From DATLFA01 sp039934635 (GTDB lineage Bacteria; Actinomycetota; Acidimicrobiia; Acidimicrobiales; WLNW01): a stretch of DNA of 24,398 nt. This document shows, one piece after another, positions 14,562 through 23,335 of the stretch (positions are counted from its first letter, which is position 1; each line of letters starts with the position of its first letter). The position numbers and the translations under genes were made by a program. The notes below the pieces were generated by a model, which worked only from the letters and a program-made list of their open reading frames with translations, ran no database searches and was not told the DNA's origin. The DNA is taken from positions 1-24,398 of the forward strand of contig JBDTLT010000064.1 of the NCBI GenBank assembly GCA_039934635.1. The letters run 5' to 3'.

Positions 14562-14594
14562 GTAGGGGGACCGGTCGCGCGCCGGCCCCCTCTA
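14562..14594 (+). terminator. strong GC hairpin, probable transcription terminator
   Basis: GTAGGGGGACCGG (14562-14574) pairs with CCGGCCCCCTCTAC (ending 14595 or one base earlier), with one bulge, one mismatch and a short GC loop. It begins 10 bp after the secreted-protein stop. It has no T-tract, as is common for terminators in GC-rich actinobacteria. Confidence 0.6.
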
Positions 14595-14615
14595 CTCGTC
14601 GCGAGCGAGGTACTC

Positions 14616-15176
14616 ATGGCCCAAATCGTCATAGGAGCACGCGCACCGAAGTCGCTCGCCGCGTCCTCACGGTTCTTCCCCTTTTTCGCGACGGTGGTGA
14701 TCGTTCAGGGCGTCCACGTGATCGAGCACATCATCCAACTGTTTCAGGTGTACGTGTTCGACGTGCCCGACGAAGATGCCCTCGGACTACTCGGCTACAT
14801 CATCCAGTTCAACGGCACGGAGGAATGGCTCCACCTCGGCTTCAACTTCACGTACCTGATCTGCCTCTACGTGTTGGTGGTCGCACTCCGCGAATATGTC
14901 GACCTGGGCGTCATCCCGCCTTGGTCGTATCTCACGTTCGCGATCGCAGGTGCGGGAGTCGAGTCGTGGCACATGGTCGAGCACGTCGTGATCATTTCCA
15001 ACGTGATCCGCCACAGCGGATGTCCGTGTCCCGGCATCGGCGATCAGGCACTCAGCGTCAGTGACACGATCTTGCACTTCTTCTACAACGCCATCGCCTA
15101 CACAGCCACGGTCATACCGTTTTGGTTCCTCATGAAGACACGCACAAGCACCGGACGTGCGCGGTCAGGCCGGTAG
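14616..15176 (+). CDS. four-helix membrane protein with HxxEH and ExxH motifs, function unknown
   Basis: 186 residues from ATG 14616, with GAGG ~8 nt upstream. About four hydrophobic helices are visible: ~20-48, ~57-91, ~100-130 and ~150-173. The helices carry unusual His and Glu pairs: His34-x-x-Glu37-His38 in helix 1, Glu70-x-x-His73 in helix 2, and Glu116-x-x-His119-x-x-Glu122-His123 in helix 3, with His154 in helix 4. A Cys-Pro-Cys (136-138) lies in the loop before helix 4. Repeated ExxH and HxxEH motifs in a helical bundle suggest a metal site (diiron or similar) or haem ligation, which is an inference from pattern only. No family was recognised with confidence. Its last 12 bp overlap the 3' end of sthA, which is on the opposite strand. 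Confidence 0.75.
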   Translation: MAQIVIGARAPKSLAASSRFFPFFATVVIVQGVHVIEHIIQLFQVYVFDVPDEDALGLLGYIIQFNGTEEWLHLGFNFTYLICLYVLVVALREYVDLGVIPPWSYLTFAIAGAGVESWHMVEHVVIISNVIRHSGCPCPGIGDQALSVSDTILHFFYNAIAYTATVIPFWFLMKTRTSTGRARSGR

Positions 15177-16565
15177 CTCTGACATCACCCGAAGCTTGTT
15201 GGTGACGTCGAGCGCTGCGACCTTGTAGGCCTCTGCAAGGGTCGGATAGTTGAACACCGCGTCGACGAAATAGTCGATCGTTCCGTGACACCCCATCACC
15301 GCCTGGCCGATGTGGACGATCTCGGTTGCACCGGTGCCGAAGAGATGCACACCCAGCACCGATCGATCCACCGGTGAGACCAACAGTTTCAACATGCCGT
15401 ACGAGTCGCCGGCGATCTGCCCGCGCGCGAGTTCGCGATAACGCGAGACGCCGACTTCATAGGGGACCGCGGCATCGGTGAGTTCGGTCTCGTTGCGGCC
15501 CACATAGCTGATCTCGGGAATGGTGTAGATGCCGAACGGCATCACCTGCGTCGTCGCGAGCGTCGTTTCCCCGAACGCGTGGTACGCGGCAAGGCGGCCC
15601 TGCTCCATCGACGTGGCGGCGAGCGCGGGAAAGCCGATCACGTCGCCGACGGCATAGATGTTGGGCACGGTTGTACGACCGCTGCGATCTACTTGAATGC
15701 GATGCCGGCCATCGACGGTTATCCCAATCTGATCGAGCGACAGGTCGCTGGTCGCTCCTTCGCGCCCCGCCGAATACATAACGGCGTCGGCCAAAATCGT
15801 CTTGCCACTGTCGAGCACCGTGAGCGTGCCACGGCTGTGTGGCTGAACGGCCGCCACCGTCTCGCGAAACCGGAACGTGACGGCGAGGTCACGCAAGTGA
15901 TATTGCAGGGCCTGAACGACCTCGTCGTCGCAGAAGTCGAGCATGCGATCACGCTTTTCGACGACGGTCACCTTGGTGCCGAGCGCGGCGAAGATCGAGG
16001 CGTATTCGATGCCGATGACACCGGCGCCGACAACAACGAGCGACGAGGGGATCTGCTCGAGGTTGAGGATGCCGTCGGAGTCGACGACGTGCTGACCGTC
16101 GAACGCCACGTTGGGCGGCCGCGCCGGCACGGTACCGACGGCGATCACGATGAACTCGGCGGTCACGCGCGTCTCACCCGCCGGATGATCGATGGCGACG
16201 GTGTGCGCATCGACGAAACGAGCGGAGCCCTGCAAGAGCTGGACGCGATTGCGACCCAGTTGGTCTTTCACCACTTGAATTTCGCGGGCGATGACGTGAT
16301 GCGTGCGGCTGTTGAGATCGTCCATCGTGATGTTGTCCTTGACGCGATAGCTCTGGCCGTAGAGCTCGCGTTGCGTGAGACCGGTGAGATACAGCACCGT
16401 CTCGCGCAGCGTCTTCGACGGAATGGTGCCGGTGTTGACGCAGACGCCGCCGACGACGTCGGCCCGCTCGACGACCGCGGCGCGCTTGCCCAGCTTGGCC
16501 GCGGCGATGGCCGCCTTTTGGCCGCCCGGCCCGCAACCGATCACCAGCATGTCGAAGTCGAACAC
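15165..16565 (-). CDS. sthA: soluble pyridine nucleotide transhydrogenase (Si-specific NAD(P)+ transhydrogenase)
   Basis: 466 residues from GTG 16565, chosen because GGAGG lies 6-7 nt upstream; a longer frame to 16595 lacks such a site. The cytoplasmic FAD enzyme moves hydride between NADPH and NAD+. The FAD-binding motif VIGCGPGG is at ~8-15. The sequence GGVCVNTGTIPSKTLRE is diagnostic: Cys42 is kept, but the second redox cysteine of lipoamide-dehydrogenase relatives is Thr47, as in SthA. The second nucleotide site VVGAGVIGIEYASIFAALG lies at about one third of the chain. The FAD-contacting NIYAVGDVIGFPALA and the C-terminal dimerisation domain are complete. Mercuric reductase and dihydrolipoamide dehydrogenase are excluded by the missing CxxxxC pair. 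The 3' end overlaps the membrane-protein gene convergently. Confidence 0.93.
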   Translation of the reverse strand: MFDFDMLVIGCGPGGQKAAIAAAKLGKRAAVVERADVVGGVCVNTGTIPSKTLRETVLYLTGLTQRELYGQSYRVKDNITMDDLNSRTHHVIAREIQVVKDQLGRNRVQLLQGSARFVDAHTVAIDHPAGETRVTAEFIVIAVGTVPARPPNVAFDGQHVVDSDGILNLEQIPSSLVVVGAGVIGIEYASIFAALGTKVTVVEKRDRMLDFCDDEVVQALQYHLRDLAVTFRFRETVAAVQPHSRGTLTVLDSGKTILADAVMYSAGREGATSDLSLDQIGITVDGRHRIQVDRSGRTTVPNIYAVGDVIGFPALAATSMEQGRLAAYHAFGETTLATTQVMPFGIYTIPEISYVGRNETELTDAAVPYEVGVSRYRELARGQIAGDSYGMLKLLVSPVDRSVLGVHLFGTGATEIVHIGQAVMGCHGTIDYFVDAVFNYPTLAEAYKVAALDVTNKLRVMSELPA

Positions 16566-16696
16566 GGCAGTCCTCCAGACGGCTTGCCTACCCACAGATG
16601 TCGGCCACGATGTTTCGGGTGCAATGACGGTAGATGAACTTTGGGTGGCTCACGTGTTTTCGGCTGGCGGCGCCGACGCGCGGCGGCGCGGGACCG

Positions 16697-16723
16697 TTGA
16701 CTGTCAGTGCCCTTCTGCATGAT
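16697..16723 (+). promoter_or_regulatory. possible promoter of the DUF4262 gene (leaderless)
   Basis: TTGACT (16697-16702) is followed after 15 bp by CATGAT (16718-16723), which ends 6 bp before the ATG at 16730; with a 17-bp spacer the -10 would be TGATGA. The start codon has no Shine-Dalgarno sequence, so a leaderless message is likely. The hexamers are only moderate matches. Confidence 0.35.
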
Positions 16724-16729
16724 GACGCC

Positions 16730-17326
16730 ATGACCAACTTCGACCACTTCGACGAGCAACTGTTCGACATCGCCCACCGCATCGAGACCTTCGGCTTCAC
16801 CACCATGAGCGTCAATTCGGGCGGGTGTTCCACACCCGGCTGTTCGGGCGAGGTCCACGCTGGGCCGACATGGACGTACACCATCGGCATGCTCGAACAA
16901 GAACACCCCGAAATCGTGATCGTGGGCGCGCCGCCCGCGCTCGCCTACGAGCTCATCGACGCCGCCTTCGAGTGGCACCACGCCGGTATTTCGTTGCCCT
17001 TTGGCCGCGGCGACCGTCTCGCGACCGTCGGCGCGACGTTCACCACCGTGCCCGTCCCCGACCGCTGCTGGATCGAGTCCAACCTGATGGCGTTCTGGCA
17101 CAACTACTACCGCTCGATCGGCTGGCCGGCGAGCGATAGCGTCGACGTCCCCGTCGTGCAGTTGGTGACCGCCGACGAGAGGGGCCGATTCCCCTGGGAC
17201 GAGGGCTGCGATGCCGCCAATACCGAGCGCCAACCGATCATCGAAGACGACGATTCCGCGTGGCCCCGATGGAACCGAGCGGCACGACGATCGAGCCATC
17301 GCAGTAATCGGCGCCGGCGCCGGTGA
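16730..17326 (+). CDS. DUF4262 domain-containing protein
   Basis: 198 residues from ATG 16730. The family signature is clear: an N-terminal helix (DIAHRIETFGF), a Cys pair GGCSTPGC (Cys33, Cys38), then TWTYTIGMLEQEHPEIVIVGAPP, where YTIG followed by a PE-V-G pattern is typical of DUF4262. A central VPVPDR turn and the closing RFPWDEGCD motif also fit. The biochemical role of the family is not known. The last ~20 residues are abnormally basic (RAARRSSHRSNRRRRR) and lie beyond the usual end of the domain, so the 3' end could reflect a frameshift or simple GC-rich drift. A longer frame upstream to 16634 shows no domain similarity. It is divergent from sthA across 164 bp. Confidence 0.85.
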   Translation: MTNFDHFDEQLFDIAHRIETFGFTTMSVNSGGCSTPGCSGEVHAGPTWTYTIGMLEQEHPEIVIVGAPPALAYELIDAAFEWHHAGISLPFGRGDRLATVGATFTTVPVPDRCWIESNLMAFWHNYYRSIGWPASDSVDVPVVQLVTADERGRFPWDEGCDAANTERQPIIEDDDSAWPRWNRAARRSSHRSNRRRRR

Positions 17327-17401
17327 TCACCCACAACGCCCCTCGCGCGGCCTCCGCAGCGACCGATTAACGTCGCGCCCAGACGAGCGAAAGGCCCCCT
17401 C

Positions 17402-18844
17402 ATGACCCACGGAAGCGCATTGGCCATCCGCCAGAGCCTCGACTACCCGATCGTCGATTCCGACGGCCACATCCTCGAAGTGATGCCAGTCTTCGTCGAA
17501 TACCTCCGCGAAACCGCCAGCCCGCACATCGCCGAGACCTTCGCTTCGTCGATGCCGTACCAACGATTCTCGTCACCGTGGCTCGTGACACCCGAGCAGC
17601 GGCGGCACAACTGGACGATCCAGAGCAACCTCTGGGGTTGGCCTACCAAGAACACGCTCGACCGGGCGACCGCGACGATCCCCGGCCTCTACGCGACCCG
17701 CATGGACGATCTCGGCATCGATTACAGCCTGCTCTACCCGAGCGCCGGGCTGTTCGTCGTGACACTCGCGGATCCAGAGGTCCGCGAAGAGGTGGTGCGG
17801 GCATACAACCGCTTCGTCATCGAGTTGATGCATCCGCACGCGGACCGCATGTCGGCCGTTGCCTCGATCCCGATGCACACCCCCGAAGAAGCCATCCGTC
17901 ATCTCGACTACGCGGTCGGCGAGCTCGGGCACAAGGTCGTGTGCATGCAGGGCTGGGTCGATCGCCCCATTGCCGCCGCGCTCGAACGCGCACCGGGGCT
18001 CGCCGAGTACGGCACCCGACTCGACTATTTCGGCCTCGACAGCGAATACGACTACGACCAGGTGTGGGCCAAGTGTGCGGAGCTCAAGGTCGCACCGACG
18101 TTCCACTCGTCGTCAGGCCTGCGCGCCGGTAGGTCGGTGTCCAACTACACCCAGAACCACATCGGTTCGATCGCGCAGGCGCAAGAAGGTCTGGCCAAGT
18201 CGCTCTTCTTCGGCGGGGTCACGCAGCGATTCCCGTCGCTCAACTTCGGCTTCCTCGAGTGTGGCGCCGCATGGGCCTGTTCGTTGTTCTCCGACATCGT
18301 CGGCCACTACGAGAAGCGATCGTTGTCGGCCATGGAATACGTCGATCCCAAGAACCTCGACGTCGACAAGTTGATGCAGTACTTCGACGACTTCGGTGAC
18401 CCGTTCACCAAAAAGCACATCGACGCCGCGCGCGGCTACTACGCCCGCGACTTCTTCCCGTTGCCCGAAAAGGACGACTTCCACAAGACCGGCATCACCG
18501 ACATCCACGAGATCATCGAGCTCTTCGCGAACCGCTTCTACATCGGCTGCGAAGCCGACGACCGCTCGGTGGCATGGGCCTTCAACCGCAAAATCAACCC
18601 GTTCGGCACGGCCATCCGGGCGATGTTCGGCTCCGACGTCGGCCATTGGGACGTGATCGATGTCGGCGATGTCGTCGTCGAGGCCCAAGAGCTCGTCGAC
18701 GACGAGCTCATCACCTCACAAGACTTCAAAGAGTTCATGTTCTGGAACCCGGTCGAGCTGCACGCCCGCGTCAATCCCGACTTCTTCAAAGGCACGCGCG
18801 TCGAGGCCGCCGTCGACAAGTTCCTGACCGAGGGCCGCGCCTGA
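17402..18844 (+). CDS. amidohydrolase family protein (COG2159/Amidohydrolase_2 type)
   Basis: 480 residues from ATG 17402, with AAAGG ~8 nt upstream. It is a TIM-barrel metal-dependent hydrolase of the ACMSD-like group. Visible motifs are VDSDGHILE (19-26 region) at strand 1, SVASIPMHTPEEAI in the middle, FHSSSGLRAGRS (strand with a His ligand), FPSLNFGFLECGAAWA, and FGSDVGHWD, which supplies the conserved Asp near the C-terminus. The first-strand motif has Asp-x-Asp-Gly-His rather than the usual His-x-His, so the metal site uses one His fewer at this position; this variant occurs in many uncharacterised actinobacterial members. Members act as decarboxylases or hydrolases, and the substrate here is unknown. 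It is convergent with the hyuB-like gene, with only 3 bp between the stops. Confidence 0.88.
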   Translation: MTHGSALAIRQSLDYPIVDSDGHILEVMPVFVEYLRETASPHIAETFASSMPYQRFSSPWLVTPEQRRHNWTIQSNLWGWPTKNTLDRATATIPGLYATRMDDLGIDYSLLYPSAGLFVVTLADPEVREEVVRAYNRFVIELMHPHADRMSAVASIPMHTPEEAIRHLDYAVGELGHKVVCMQGWVDRPIAAALERAPGLAEYGTRLDYFGLDSEYDYDQVWAKCAELKVAPTFHSSSGLRAGRSVSNYTQNHIGSIAQAQEGLAKSLFFGGVTQRFPSLNFGFLECGAAWACSLFSDIVGHYEKRSLSAMEYVDPKNLDVDKLMQYFDDFGDPFTKKHIDAARGYYARDFFPLPEKDDFHKTGITDIHEIIELFANRFYIGCEADDRSVAWAFNRKINPFGTAIRAMFGSDVGHWDVIDVGDVVVEAQELVDDELITSQDFKEFMFWNPVELHARVNPDFFKGTRVEAAVDKFLTEGRA

Positions 18845-18847
18845 CCA

Positions 18848-21142
18848 TCACACCTTGACGTCACAAAACGGCTCGTCGCCTTCGCGACAGACGTTGCCGT
18901 CGAGCGCGCGCCCGCAGCCGGGGCAGAGATAGCGGCGAAACACCAGCTGTTCACCGGTCTCGCGCAACGGCGACGTGAATAGTTCAGAGATGTCGGTCAG
19001 CTCGAGGTCGAGCTCGCGGCAACCGAGACGGTACGTGCGAGATGCCGCGCCAAGCACCTGACCGCAACCCACGCAGGCAAAGACCGCGACGCCATCGATC
19101 GTCGTCAACGCGACACCTTCGATGACGCGCACACCGCGTGCACCGACCGGCACCGAGCCCGTGGCCGGCAGCCGGGGCGGGCGCGAATCGATCAGCCGTT
19201 GCGCGCGCACCTCGTCGCGTCGAGCAGCAGTGGCGGCGAGGTCGCCGGCGATCACGCCATAGATCTCGTCGACCTCGTTGGCGCGAACGCGCCCTTCACG
19301 AAGGTCGTCCTCGACGAGCTGCGGATCGCGCTCGAGCGGATCGCCCCAGCCTGCACCCGGGTTGGCCACGAGCTCGAACACGTCGTGGATACCGAGCCGA
19401 TTGTCATATTTCTTGGGCGGGGCGAGATCGCCGTGCGGCGCCATCTTGCGCAACTCGACGGGGTCACCGGGCACGCGGCCTTCGCCGAACCATTGCTGGA
19501 TGTCGCTGTCGGTCGCGTGCCAGTGGCTGCCCGATGTCGCCGGATAGCCGCCGCACAGGCCGAGGCCCGTCGTCACGCTCTTGAGCAGCCCGCCCGAGCC
19601 GATGAACGACTCATCGGTGTTGTGGCCCACCCATGCGGTCGCCAACGTGACGCCACCGCGCCAGCGACCGTGCCCGCCGGAGTAGGGCAGCTCGCGCCGG
19701 TAGACGAACAAGAACGGGATGGCTTGCTCGAACCGTTCGACATCGGAGAACTTGCCTCCGACGCCGGTGATACGTCCGCCGAAGTCGATGCCATCACGGT
19801 GGCTGAACGCGCCGATACCGCCGGCGAGCGTGTCGAGCGTGGTGTCGGCGTAACGGTTGCCGTATTGGTCGATGCCGAACATGGAGTTGTTGGACAACGA
19901 GTGACCCGATGTCGTGGCGAACGCATGTCGCGCCAACTCGGCGTCGGCACTCAACATCTTGCCGCCGAGGCAGTGCGCTTGATTGATGGCGATGAGTGAA
20001 CCCATCGACGTGCTCACCGCCGATGGATGCGATGCCGTCGTGATGGCCCCGGCCGTGAGATCGAAGTCGATCTGTCGCAGCACACCCGCCGCGCACAGGT
20101 ACTGGTCGTACGCGATGGTCGGCAGCAAGCCGTTGAGCACTGCGGCGCGGAACACGCCGGGCGCGGTGTTGAACGAGCCGACGGCCGGGTCGGTGCCCTC
20201 GTTGGACACGAGCAGCCGATCGCCCTTCTTGGCGAAGGTCATGCACACTCGATACAGACGCCGGTCGTTCTGGGTCGCGCCGGCCACGTAGCGTTCGTCG
20301 CGCCAAGTGGCGTCGGGCAAGCGGCGCAGCCGCTCGCCGACCGCCGCCGACGTGTCGTCGATCATCTTGCGCATGACGCCCTTGACCGTCGCCGCGCCAT
20401 AGCGGTCGATGATCTCGAAGAGCCGTCGACGAGCCGTGTTGTACCCCGCGACCTGTGAGTTGAGCTCGAGTGTCATCAGCTCGGGCAACCGTGAGCGGCG
20501 CGTCCACGCGTCGACCACGTCCTCTTTCATCACGCCGCCCTCGACGAGCTTGATCGGCGGCATGAAGGTCGGCTCGGTGTGTACGTCGACCGCGTCTTGC
20601 ACCATGCCGCCGGGCTGCGCGCCACCGACCTCGCGTTGGTGGATGCAGTTGAATATCCAGGCGAACAACTTGCCGTCGACGAACACCGGCCCGAAGACGG
20701 CCGTGTCCATCTGATGGTTCGACCCGACCCACGGATCGTCCTGCAAGAAGAGGTCGCCGTCGCGGATGCCCACGTTCATCGACCGATGCTCGAGCGTCCA
20801 CTTGATGACCTCGTCGGCGAACCCGGCGAAGAACATCGAGAACGTGCTGAACGTGACCGCGTCGCCGAGCTCGGTCGCGATCGAGCAGTTGAAGTCGTAG
20901 CCCTCGACCACGATGTTGGACCCCGAAACCCGGCGGATGGTTTCGCCGTGATCGGAGTTGAGGTTCCACAACTTGGACCGCACGACCTCTTCGGTGATCA
21001 CATCGAAGCGGCGATCCTCGTCGTCGTGGAACGGCAACGACGGGTCGATGACGAGCGTCTCGGGCGGTATGTAGCCGTACTTGAAACTGTGGCGGCGGCG
21101 GGCGCGCTCGTTGGCAAGGCTCGGTTGTTCGGCCACCGTCAT
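18848..21142 (-). CDS. hydantoinase B/oxoprolinase/carboxylase subunit with C-terminal Cys-rich domain
   Basis: 764 residues from ATG 21142, with GGAGG 8 nt upstream; a longer frame to 21265 runs inside the hyuA-like gene and is rejected. Residues ~30-640 are a HyuB-type subunit: DVITEEVVRSKLWNLN near the N-terminus, FLQDDPWVGSNHQMDTAVFG, FNCIHQREVGG, ELNSQVAGYNTARRRL, SGGHGRWRGGV and NPGAGWGDPLERDP. The final ~100 residues hold seven cysteines (FACVGC, LGC, LCPGC, NVC, FCD). They resemble the small zinc-binding subunit of acetone/acetophenone-type carboxylases, here fused. With the preceding HyuA-like protein it should form an ATP-dependent amidase or carboxylase of the hydantoinase/oxoprolinase/acetone carboxylase superfamily. 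Its start overlaps the HyuA stop as ATGA, so the subunits are translationally coupled. Confidence 0.9.
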   Translation of the reverse strand: MTVAEQPSLANERARRRHSFKYGYIPPETLVIDPSLPFHDDEDRRFDVITEEVVRSKLWNLNSDHGETIRRVSGSNIVVEGYDFNCSIATELGDAVTFSTFSMFFAGFADEVIKWTLEHRSMNVGIRDGDLFLQDDPWVGSNHQMDTAVFGPVFVDGKLFAWIFNCIHQREVGGAQPGGMVQDAVDVHTEPTFMPPIKLVEGGVMKEDVVDAWTRRSRLPELMTLELNSQVAGYNTARRRLFEIIDRYGAATVKGVMRKMIDDTSAAVGERLRRLPDATWRDERYVAGATQNDRRLYRVCMTFAKKGDRLLVSNEGTDPAVGSFNTAPGVFRAAVLNGLLPTIAYDQYLCAAGVLRQIDFDLTAGAITTASHPSAVSTSMGSLIAINQAHCLGGKMLSADAELARHAFATTSGHSLSNNSMFGIDQYGNRYADTTLDTLAGGIGAFSHRDGIDFGGRITGVGGKFSDVERFEQAIPFLFVYRRELPYSGGHGRWRGGVTLATAWVGHNTDESFIGSGGLLKSVTTGLGLCGGYPATSGSHWHATDSDIQQWFGEGRVPGDPVELRKMAPHGDLAPPKKYDNRLGIHDVFELVANPGAGWGDPLERDPQLVEDDLREGRVRANEVDEIYGVIAGDLAATAARRDEVRAQRLIDSRPPRLPATGSVPVGARGVRVIEGVALTTIDGVAVFACVGCGQVLGAASRTYRLGCRELDLELTDISELFTSPLRETGEQLVFRRYLCPGCGRALDGNVCREGDEPFCDVKV

Positions 21143-23232
21143 GATTGATCCTCCAGAGTGAGCACGATGTTGCCGAAGTCGTCGAGGTGCAACGCCTGCC
21201 CTGGACGCACTGCGATCGTGGTGTGGGGGTATTCGACGATGGCGGGCCCGCGCAGTCGCACCCATGGCGCCAACTGCGGACCCCAGTAGACGGGCGTCGA
21301 GGTGCGCGCGGCCAGCTCACGCCAATACACGGGTCGTTCGTGGTCGACGGATATCGGAGCCGCCGGGTGCTCGGCCTTGGCGATCGGTAGCAGCGCTTCG
21401 AGGCCGCGCACGGTGACCCGTACGGCGCTGATCATCGCGCCGGCCTCTGTGTAGCCCGATCCGGGCCCGAATCGAGCGTCGTAGGTGCGGTGGAACGACT
21501 CGAGCAGCGTCATGACGAACGCGTCGTCGACCGCACCCTGCGGAAGCTCGGTCTCGACTTCGTACACCTGCAACGGATACTTCATGTCGGCGCGCCGCAC
21601 GAGCTCGATGTCGCCCATGTCGTGCTCGCGCGCGTAGTCGAGTGCTCGCGCTTCGAGAAGCTCGAGTGTCGCGGACAACTGAGCGAGATCGAACGGCGTC
21701 CGCAAATAGACGTTGGCCTGAAAAGTGCGCGTCGGCGGCAACAACGCGAGGCCGTAGGCCGACCACACCGACGCCGTGTTGTTCAACGGGAACACGACCT
21801 CGCGAACGCCGATGCCCCGACCGAACAGCCCGGCGTGTGCACCACTCGCACCCCCGAAACCCCACAACACGAACGAGCGCGGATCGTGACCGCGCTGCAC
21901 GGTCGCTCGGCGGATGAGGTCTTCCATGCGAGTGTCGATGATCTCGACGATGCCCGCCGCGCACTGCAACTCGTCGAGGCCCAAGCGCTCGCCCAGCAAC
22001 GCCACACCACGTCGCGCCGCGTCGACATCGAGCACCAGCCCGTCGGCCAACGGGCGATCGGGGTTCAAGATGCCGAGCACGAGATCGGCGTCGGTGACCG
22101 TGACCTCGGTACCACCGCGCCCGTAGCAGATGGGGCCGGGCGTCGCTCCCGCACTCTGCGGCCCCACCCGCAGACGATTGGTGGTCGGGTTGATCCACGC
22201 GATGCTGCCGCCGCCCGCACCGATCGATTCGACATCGACCTTGCGCACGTACACCAGCTGGCGCACGAGCTCGCTCTCTTCGCGGTACGACACACGCGAG
22301 TCTTCGATCGTCGCCACGTCGAGCGTCGTGCCCCCCATGTCAGCGACGACGATGTTGCGAAAGCCCATTTGCGCGCCGGCGATTGCTGAACCGACGACAC
22401 CCGCAACTGGCCCCGACTGTACCGTCATTATCGGGAATTGCTTGGCGATCGAGGCCGGCACCAGACCACCTTCGACTTGCCCGAAGAGCACTTCGCGGGC
22501 CAGGCCGCGCGCGCTCGCGCCTTCGGTGATGCGGTCGATGTAGCGCACCATCAACGGACCGAGTTGCGCGTTCATCGTCGTTGCGGTCGCGCGGCCGTAC
22601 TCGCCGATGCGCGGAGCGACCTCGTGGCTGCACGACACGAAGAGCGAGGGGCAACGCTCACGCACGATGCGCGCCGCGTGCTGTTCGTGCGCGGGGTTGA
22701 CGAAGCCCCACAAGAACGAGATCGCGACCGCCTCGACCCCGAGCGAGTCGAACTGGTCGATGGCGCGATGCAGATCGTCGTCGGAGATCGCCACGACGAC
22801 CGCACCGCGGTGATCGATGCGTTCGGTGATCTCGAAGACCTGCCCACGCGGCACCACCGGCGGCGGTTTGCTGCTCGCCTGATAATCGAGCAGCTCTTCG
22901 ATCGACGCGCCCAACATGCGACCTTGGCCGGCCATGGTCCTGATGGTGTCGCCATGACCCTTTGTCGCGAAGAGCGCCGCGGTCGACACCGTGCCGGTGA
23001 CGAGTGCGTTGATGCCGATCGTGGTGCCGTGCGCAAGCTTGGTGGTAGCCGCGAGCAGTTCGGTCTCGCCGAGCCCGAGGCTCTCGGCGGCGGCCGCGAT
23101 GGCGCGGAAGAAACCGATCGAGAAGTCGTGCGGGGTGCTCGACGCCTTGCCCGACGCGATGGCACCGTCAGGCGAGACGACCACGGCATCGGTGAAGGTG
23201 CCGCCGATGTCGACGCCGACGCAATAGCCCAT
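21139..23232 (-). CDS. hydantoinase A/oxoprolinase-type ATPase subunit
   Basis: 697 residues from ATG 23232, with AGGGGGA 8 nt upstream; the frame opens further to 23316 without a ribosome site. The N-terminal HyuA domain starts directly with the phosphate-binding motif VGVDIGGTFTDAVV (~5-18), then KLAHGTTIGINALV. The second ASKHA-type half has VVADMGGTTLDVA, the glycine-rich SIGAGGGSIAW, VGPQSAGATPGPICYGRGG, and VLWGFGGASGAHAG. The last ~170 residues are the C-terminal domain common to N-methylhydantoinases and acetone carboxylase beta subunits (RGPAIVEYPHTTIAVRPG). The protein uses ATP to activate an amide or a ketone; which one cannot be read here. It is first in a two-gene operon with the HyuB-like gene and divergent from the acyl-CoA dehydrogenase. 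Confidence 0.9.
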   Translation of the reverse strand: MGYCVGVDIGGTFTDAVVVSPDGAIASGKASSTPHDFSIGFFRAIAAAAESLGLGETELLAATTKLAHGTTIGINALVTGTVSTAALFATKGHGDTIRTMAGQGRMLGASIEELLDYQASSKPPPVVPRGQVFEITERIDHRGAVVVAISDDDLHRAIDQFDSLGVEAVAISFLWGFVNPAHEQHAARIVRERCPSLFVSCSHEVAPRIGEYGRATATTMNAQLGPLMVRYIDRITEGASARGLAREVLFGQVEGGLVPASIAKQFPIMTVQSGPVAGVVGSAIAGAQMGFRNIVVADMGGTTLDVATIEDSRVSYREESELVRQLVYVRKVDVESIGAGGGSIAWINPTTNRLRVGPQSAGATPGPICYGRGGTEVTVTDADLVLGILNPDRPLADGLVLDVDAARRGVALLGERLGLDELQCAAGIVEIIDTRMEDLIRRATVQRGHDPRSFVLWGFGGASGAHAGLFGRGIGVREVVFPLNNTASVWSAYGLALLPPTRTFQANVYLRTPFDLAQLSATLELLEARALDYAREHDMGDIELVRRADMKYPLQVYEVETELPQGAVDDAFVMTLLESFHRTYDARFGPGSGYTEAGAMISAVRVTVRGLEALLPIAKAEHPAAPISVDHERPVYWRELAARTSTPVYWGPQLAPWVRLRGPAIVEYPHTTIAVRPGQALHLDDFGNIVLTLEDQS

Positions 23233-23335
23233 CGAATTGTCCCCCTGTCCTGGTACTCCGCTCTGAAGGGCCGCTCGGGCCCGGGGTACGCGTTGGTAGG
23301 TTACGTCGACCGACACCCGACCCTGGAGCGCACCG
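23233..23335. promoter_or_regulatory. divergent control region of the hydantoinase-like operon and the acyl-CoA dehydrogenase gene
   Basis: 103 bp between divergent starts. TAGGTT (23297-23302, plus) is a possible -10 of the actinobacterial TANNNT type for the dehydrogenase gene. No clear -35 and no strong dyad were found, and nothing else is visible. Confidence 0.3.

Noticed and set aside
15165..16565. Dihydrolipoamide dehydrogenase or mercuric reductase instead of SthA
   Set aside because: The second redox cysteine of the CxxxxC pair is Thr, and no heavy-metal domain or HC-pair end is present.
18848..21320. Long overlapping open frames opposite or alongside the hydantoinase, cyclase and amidohydrolase genes
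   Set aside because: They are Arg/Ala/Pro-rich shadows of GC-rich coding DNA. None shows a domain, a ribosome site or sensible composition.
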